From: Pontibacter pamirensis
GTDB taxonomy: Bacteria; Bacteroidota; Bacteroidia; Cytophagales; Hymenobacteraceae
Reading direction: 5' to 3'
NCBI RefSeq assembly: GCF_010015475.1
Contig: NZ_SSNI01000002.1
Coordinates: 1-64,000 of the forward strand
Length of the DNA stretch: 64,000 nucleotides
Positions 59,812-64,000 of this stretch are shown here, in pieces. Position numbers and translations under genes: made by a program. How positions within the stretch are numbered: the stretch's first letter is position 1; each line of letters opens with the position of its first letter. Under the pieces are notes generated by a model. That model saw only the letters and a list, made by a program, of their open reading frames with translations, searched no databases and was not told where the DNA came from.

Positions 59812-61380
59812 TTAGTGCATCTCCATCACACTCACCTCTTCAATATTGAATACCTCTACAACAATGTCACGCTCATGCGCTGTCTTTTTAAACTCCTGAA
59901 TTGCCTCCAGCACATCATAATCAATGTACTCTGTTTTCTCACCATCAATGATGACATGACAGTTGTGAGGCAATTGATCCAGCGTCATGATTATGCTGGC
60001 TTTATTCAGGAATGACACGTGCTCGCTCAACTTGATGCGGATGATATCACGGTTCGCGGATTCTTCCTTGTGGAAAAAGTATGGAGAATTGTAGTTTGCC
60101 TTCAGAATGTAGAATATACCCACTGCCAGACCTATACAAATACCAATCAGCAGGTCAGTGAAAAGGATAGCAAGTATGGTAACAATGAATGGCACGTACT
60201 GCTCATGGCCCAGTTTGAACTGGCTCTTGTACAGAGCAGGTTTGGTAAGCTTGAATCCTACTATAAGCAGTATGGCGGCAAGGGCAGAGAGTGGTATCAG
60301 GTTAAGAAATGTTGCAAGGAAAAACACAGATAAAACAAGGAACACGCCATGCACAAAGGCTGACACTCTTGTCTGGCCACCAGAAGCAACGTTTGCCGAG
60401 CTACGCACAATCACAGCAGTCATCGGCAAACCACCCAGCATACCCGCCACTATATTACCCACACCCTGTGCTTTCAGCTCACGGTTGGTATCGCTTCGGC
60501 GCTTATGTGGGTCCAGTTTATCCACAGCTTCCACGCTTAATAAGGTTTCAAGGCTGGCAACAATGCCTATTGTGAAAGCCACAATGTACACATCAATGTT
60601 TCCGAAAGACCCAAAGTCCGGCAGCATCAGCACGTTACCAAGTTCCTGAACGTTTCCGATGATAGGTATAGTCACCAAGTGCGAGTCTGCAATGGTAAGC
60701 TGAGGGAAGTAATTTGCAAAAAGGATATTCAGGGCAATAGAAAGCAACACTACAATCAATGCACCTGGCACTAATTTGAAGAACTTATAGCGCTTGAGTC
60801 TATCGGTATCCCATGCAATCAGTATAGTCAGAGATATAACCCCTACTATCAACGCACCTAACTGGATGGAAGAGAAAGCATATCCAATTTCAGAAAAGGT
60901 GTTACGGCCATCCGGCTGAAAGAACGACATCTCTCCAAAAAAGTCTTCGTCGGCACCCATAAAATGAGGAATCTGCTTCAGAATCAGGATTACACCGATG
61001 GCAGCAAGCATACCTTTGATAACAGAGGAAGGAAAGTAAAGGCCAATTACGCCTGCTTTCACAAACCCTAATACCAGTTGCAGAATACCCGCAATTACTA
61101 CTGCCAGCAAGAAAGCCTCAAACGTGCCCAAAGTCTCAAGCCCATTCAATACGATAACCGTCAGACCGGCAGCGGGCCCGCTAACACTTAATTGAGAACC
61201 ACTCAGCCAGGCCACCACAATGCCACCTACAATACCAGTAATAAGGCCAGAGAAAAGTGGCGCACCCGAAGCCAGGGCTATACCTAGACAAAGCGGGAGT
61301 GCAACAAGAAATACAACTAAGCCTGCCGGTATATCTTTACTTAAGTTGGCTGTTAAATCATTAGGGTCTCTTTTCATCAT
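59812..61380 (-). CDS. SulP-family inorganic anion transporter with STAS domain
   Basis: A 522-residue inner-membrane carrier. The N-terminal half has DIPAGLVVFLVALPLCLGIALASGAP (about 16-41, split), SGSQLSVSGPAAGLTVIV (about 60-77), and a later FVHGVFLVLSVFFLATFLNLIPLSAL, all SulP hallmarks. The C-terminal part (about 430-522) is a STAS domain (SFLNKASIIMTLDQLP, CHVIIDGEKTEYIDYDVLEAI). SulP carriers move sulfate, bicarbonate or other anions. A tandem MM start gives ATG at 61380 or 61377. Three 11-base repeats lie upstream, next to the two-component genes. Confidence 0.94.
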   Translation of the reverse strand: MMKRDPNDLTANLSKDIPAGLVVFLVALPLCLGIALASGAPLFSGLITGIVGGIVVAWLSGSQLSVSGPAAGLTVIVLNGLETLGTFEAFLLAVVIAGILQLVLGFVKAGVIGLYFPSSVIKGMLAAIGVILILKQIPHFMGADEDFFGEMSFFQPDGRNTFSEIGYAFSSIQLGALIVGVISLTILIAWDTDRLKRYKFFKLVPGALIVVLLSIALNILFANYFPQLTIADSHLVTIPIIGNVQELGNVLMLPDFGSFGNIDVYIVAFTIGIVASLETLLSVEAVDKLDPHKRRSDTNRELKAQGVGNIVAGMLGGLPMTAVIVRSSANVASGGQTRVSAFVHGVFLVLSVFFLATFLNLIPLSALAAILLIVGFKLTKPALYKSQFKLGHEQYVPFIVTILAILFTDLLIGICIGLAVGIFYILKANYNSPYFFHKEESANRDIIRIKLSEHVSFLNKASIIMTLDQLPHNCHVIIDGEKTEYIDYDVLEAIQEFKKTAHERDIVVEVFNIEEVSVMEMH

Positions 61381-61487
61381 AAGCTCGAAAAATTCTACAT
61401 CTTAAATCTGTTTCACACCAGGGGTGGGGCACTACCTACACCTCACCTGAAGAATTAGTAAACGTACAGTTTTAACATTAAACTAAA

Positions 61488-61520
61488 ATTAAAACGAGAT
61501 TAAAACGAGATTAAAACGGA
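61488..61520 (-). repeat. Three tandem 11-base repeats upstream of the SulP gene
   Basis: ATTAAAACGAG occurs at 61488-61498 and 61499-61509, then ATTAAAACGGA at 61510-61520: a period of 11 bases, about one helical turn. They sit between the SulP start (61380) and the kinase stop (61524). OmpR-type regulators bind direct repeats with this spacing. TAAAACG also occurs twice upstream of the regulator gene. Confidence 0.6.
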
Positions 61521-61523
61521 GTG

Positions 61524-62906
61524 CTAAGGAATAAACAGGTATGCCTGCGGGAGCTTTATAATTACCTCGGTGCCCTCGTTCACTTTTGAATCTACGGTGA
61601 TGGTACCGTGGTGTAGCTTTAAAATCCGCTCTGCCAGTGGCAGCCCGATCCCGTGCCCTGTGATACTGCGTACATTCTCGGCCCGGAAGAAAGGAACGAA
61701 AACGTGTTTCAGGTCTTCTTCAGAAATACCGATACCCCGGTCCCTCACCTCCAGCCACACCTCCTGCTTCTGCACTATAATACGACCTTTGGCCGCTTTA
61801 CCTGATGGGCTAAACTTTATGGCGTTTTCCAGCACGTTCAGTACAGCTATGAGCAGGAGTGCTTCGTTTCCTTTTACCAGAAGACGGTCCTCTTCATCAG
61901 GGAAGTTAGCGAAATCAATCTCAATGTGGGCATCAGGCTGCCGCTTCAGGGCTTGGTCCCGGGCCATCCAAACCAGTTCATCAAAGCGAAGGTAAGTTTT
62001 CTCTATTTTGGAGGGATCTACACTCGCCTGTGCAATGTGCAGCAGCCCGTTCAGGAGTTCGGCTAGCAGGCGTGCATCTTCCAGGGCAGACTGTAGCACG
62101 CGCTGGTACTCCTGCTGCCCCCGGGGCTTCATCAGGGCTACCTCCAGCTCCCCTATCATCACAGTAAGGGGGGTGCGTAGTTCATGAGAGGCGTTGGACA
62201 CAAAAGTGCGCTGCATCTCAAAAGCAAGCTCCAGGCGGTCCAGCATTTTATTAAATGTCTGTGCCAGCTCCGATATCTCATCTTTACCGTCTGCTTTGCT
62301 CAGGCGCAGGTACAGGTCTTTTACACTCACCCGCTCTACCTCCCTTACTATTTCTGTAATGGGGTGCATGGCCTGTTTCGAGAAGGCCCAGCCTGCCACC
62401 AGCACCAGCACCATCGCACCGAAGAAGCCCACAATCAGGATCACCTCCAGGTGTTCCAACATGCGCAGGCTATAAGCATCCACAGACGAAGCCAGCACAA
62501 TAAACTCACCCTGGTTATCTGGATAATAAACTCCTACCACCTGCCGCACTCCCTGCTCATACTGTACCCTCTTCTGCTGCTTTATTTTTCCCAGCAGCTC
62601 CGGGTTTACCCCAAGGTAGCCGCCTCCCTTTGCAAATACCGGGTCTCCGTTAGCCCTGAAAATACGGACAGCCTCGTAAGGAAGCTCCTGGTAATAGTTA
62701 ATCTCATTGCTGCGGCGCTGCCTGCCGTCTACTTCATCTGCCTCCAGAAGGTGGTTGGCCACAATAACAGCCCTGCGGTCGATGCGGTTGTAGAAATCAT
62801 CTTGCCGGTACAGTGATGTAAAATAAAAGACAACCAGCGAGAACAGGAGCAGTATCAAGGCTAAGATACCGGCAAACTGCAGGGTAAGCTTGGTTCTGAT
62901 TTTCAT
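61524..62906 (-). CDS. HAMP-containing sensor histidine kinase
   Basis: A 460-residue two-component sensor. Two membrane helices flank a periplasmic sensor (about 30-145); the second is about 155-175, followed by a HAMP domain (FSKQAMHPITEIVREVERVSVKDL, split; about 176-225). The H box is SNASHELRTPLTVMIGELEVA (phospho-His about 249, with an HE pair), the N box LNVLENAIKFSP (about 362), G1 DRGIGIS (about 398), G2 GHGIGLPLAERIL (about 423). It is an intact kinase. Its start is 9 bases after the stop of the response regulator gene; the regulator is first in the operon. Confidence 0.95.
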   Translation of the reverse strand: MKIRTKLTLQFAGILALILLLFSLVVFYFTSLYRQDDFYNRIDRRAVIVANHLLEADEVDGRQRRSNEINYYQELPYEAVRIFRANGDPVFAKGGGYLGVNPELLGKIKQQKRVQYEQGVRQVVGVYYPDNQGEFIVLASSVDAYSLRMLEHLEVILIVGFFGAMVLVLVAGWAFSKQAMHPITEIVREVERVSVKDLYLRLSKADGKDEISELAQTFNKMLDRLELAFEMQRTFVSNASHELRTPLTVMIGELEVALMKPRGQQEYQRVLQSALEDARLLAELLNGLLHIAQASVDPSKIEKTYLRFDELVWMARDQALKRQPDAHIEIDFANFPDEEDRLLVKGNEALLLIAVLNVLENAIKFSPSGKAAKGRIIVQKQEVWLEVRDRGIGISEEDLKHVFVPFFRAENVRSITGHGIGLPLAERILKLHHGTITVDSKVNEGTEVIIKLPQAYLFIP

Positions 62907-62915
62907 TTGATCGTC

Positions 62916-63587
62916 CTATTCCTTCAGCACATACCCCATGCCCACCAGGGTGTGGATCAGTTTGGTAGGGTGGCCTTTGTCTATCTTCTTACGCAAAAAG
63001 TTAACGTACACGTCAATTACGTTGCTGCCTGTTTCAAAGGACGTTTCCCACACCTGCTCAGTTATATCTACCCGCGACACCACCCTTCCCTGGTTGCGCA
63101 ACATGTAATACAGCAGCGAAAATTCACGTGCCGTCAGGCTTACAGGCTTTCCGGCCCGGTGCACCGTCTTCTTCACGATATCCATCTCCAGGTCCGCTAT
63201 GTTCAGTTTTTCACCGGATACGCTTTCTGTACCACGGCGGGACAGTGCCCTGACGCGGGCCAGTAGTTCCTTAAACTCAAATGGCTTGGTCAGGTAATCA
63301 TCCGCACCGGCATCCAGGCCATCAATTTTATCATCAGTGCTTCCTAATGCTGTCAGCATTAAAATGCAGACGCCTCTATTGTGTTTCCGAATCTCACGGC
63401 ACACGTCAAGCCCGTTCATGTTAGGCAGGATAATGTCCAGTATCACCAGGTCGTACTCATTCTGCAATGCCAGCTTTACGCCAAAAGTACCGTCATAAGC
63501 CTGGTCTACCTCATACGTCTGCTCTTCGAGGCCCTTCTTTATGAAGGAGGCTACTTTGGGTTCGTCTTCTATCAGCAGTATTCTCAT
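62916..63587 (-). CDS. OmpR-family response regulator
   Basis: A 223-residue regulator from the ATG at 63587 (MRILLIEDEPK); an upstream in-frame start at 63659 would add an unrelated 24 residues. Receiver: ED pair in LLIEDEPKVASF (about 7-8), phospho-Asp in YDLVILDIILPNMNG (about 51), LTALGS (Thr) and YLTKPFEFKEL (Lys about 103). DNA-binding winged helix: SLTAREFSLLYYMLRNQGRVVSR (about 147-169, split), VIDVYVNFLRKKID (about 190-203), TLVGMGYVL end. All phosphotransfer residues are intact. TAAAACG motifs 10 and 47 bases upstream suggest self-control. Target genes inferred: itself and the SulP gene. Confidence 0.95.
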   Translation of the reverse strand: MRILLIEDEPKVASFIKKGLEEQTYEVDQAYDGTFGVKLALQNEYDLVILDIILPNMNGLDVCREIRKHNRGVCILMLTALGSTDDKIDGLDAGADDYLTKPFEFKELLARVRALSRRGTESVSGEKLNIADLEMDIVKKTVHRAGKPVSLTAREFSLLYYMLRNQGRVVSRVDITEQVWETSFETGSNVIDVYVNFLRKKIDKGHPTKLIHTLVGMGYVLKE

Positions 63588-63596
63588 AGCCAAGTG

Positions 63597-63642
63597 TAAA
63601 ACGGAATTTATTCTGAGTGTTATGTTACAAAAGTAAAACGAC
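63597..63642 (-). promoter_or_regulatory. Two TAAAACG elements upstream of the response regulator gene
   Basis: TAAAACGGA at 63597-63605 and TAAAACGAC at 63634-63642 lie upstream of the regulator start at 63587. They share the TAAAACG core, in the same orientation, with the tandem repeats before the SulP gene. Candidate binding sites of the regulator; inference. Confidence 0.45.
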
Positions 63643-63870
63643 ATTAACGCTATACCCAAAGGTACGTCACAACATCAATACAACTGCAGCAAAGTAGTAC
63701 TGCGGTATTCATTCACTTTTTAAGAAATCCCGGGGAAACTCTGCTGATAGAGGACAATACTTTACTTGTGCATTTACCCGTTCATCGAAAAGCAGCAAGC
63801 GGAAAGTCAGAAGGAATTTATATAAGTAAAAAGAAGTGGCATGAGGTTCTGGCAATTTTATTTAAAACAA

Positions 63871-63908
63871 AATAGCAGCGCTACCCAATGAAAGACAGCA
63901 CTGCTATT
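63871..63908 (-). terminator. Hairpin terminator near the right edge
   Basis: AATAGCAGCGCT pairs with AGCACTGCTATT with one mismatch, 14-base loop. It lies about 40 bases beyond the stop of the partial gene at the right edge (minus strand). Confidence 0.55.
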
Positions 63909-63947
63909 CTGATAAACCGTTTTAAGCTAGAAGAGGTAGTAAAAAGG

Positions 63948-64000
63948 TTAATGTCGGTTTAGGAGCACTGCCTCGCGGATCAGGTCACCAAAATATGTCT
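63948..64000 (-). CDS. C-terminal end of a gene entering from the right edge (putative)
   Basis: On the minus strand one frame is open from the window edge to TAA at 63948-63950, ending TYFGDLIREAVLLNRH, with a terminator hairpin about 40 bases on. The run of 16 residues is short, so the reading frame is a guess supported by the sensible helical peptide and the terminator. No family can be named. Confidence 0.3.
   Translation of the reverse strand, partial: TYFGDLIREAVLLNRH

Overview
The window looks like a chromosomal segment of an aerobic, pigmented-type Bacteroidota bacterium, most likely order Cytophagales near Pontibacter/Hymenobacter. The reasons are the protein families present (Head-GIN lipoprotein, DUF4919, DUF2461, DUF2905, Bacteroidota-type topoisomerase III, ArsS/rSAM-associated transferases), several candidate -7 boxes of the TAnnTTTG type, no obvious Shine-Dalgarno sequences, many signal peptides and lipoprotein signals, and the SWFGD-like segment in one protein. 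The genus is inference. No rRNA, tRNA or CRISPR array was seen.

Layout. 1-143 is the 3' end of an IS4-type transposase entering from the left. 224-8360 holds a secreted endonuclease/phosphatase-fold protein, PriA, a DASS-type anion transporter, an FG-GAP surface protein and a DinB protein. 8529-17215 holds an M14 carboxypeptidase, a DUF2459-type protein, nitroreductase, HD protein, an ion channel with an unusual filter, a 3D-domain protein and a rhomboid/TVP38 pair. 17469-26782 holds a GH3 lipoprotein, coiled-coil lipoprotein, NUDIX enzyme, SDR, outer-membrane barrel, M28 peptidase, LEA-like lipoprotein with a Head-GIN lipoprotein, and an M48-type protease. 26982-34190 holds a sodium:solute symporter, a STAS-like protein, a short AT-rich patch with a gene broken by an in-frame amber codon, a second LEA-like lipoprotein, an alcohol dehydrogenase/SRPBCC pair, the remnant of an outer-membrane protein gene and a PQQ-type sugar dehydrogenase.

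34322-46018 holds Tex, a neutral-ceramidase-type lipoprotein, a patatin/hydrolase/lipoprotein run, a peroxiredoxin and a three-gene glycosyltransferase operon. 46093-51235 is dominated by an arsenosugar-type cluster: radical SAM ArsS, its CxxC peroxidase-like partner, a rhodanese and two DUF2064 transferases, but no arsM in view. 51362-57248 holds YdcF, DUF2905, a barrel protein, a phosphoesterase, topoisomerase III and a small lipoprotein. 57761-58807 encodes a striking Gly/Ser/Tyr/Asn/Arg/Asp-rich low-complexity protein with two amphipathic inserts, resembling in composition eukaryotic prion-like domains. The right end carries a SulP transporter and an OmpR-type two-component system, with repeated TAAAACG-containing elements in both of their upstream regions.

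How the genes work together. Most units are single genes or short co-directional runs ending in strong, often very long, perfect hairpins. Themes are cell-envelope and lipid turnover (ceramidase, patatin, GH3, rhomboid, peptidases, glycolipid-type glycosyltransferases), arsenic-lipid/sugar metabolism, and ion transport with a candidate two-component control circuit.
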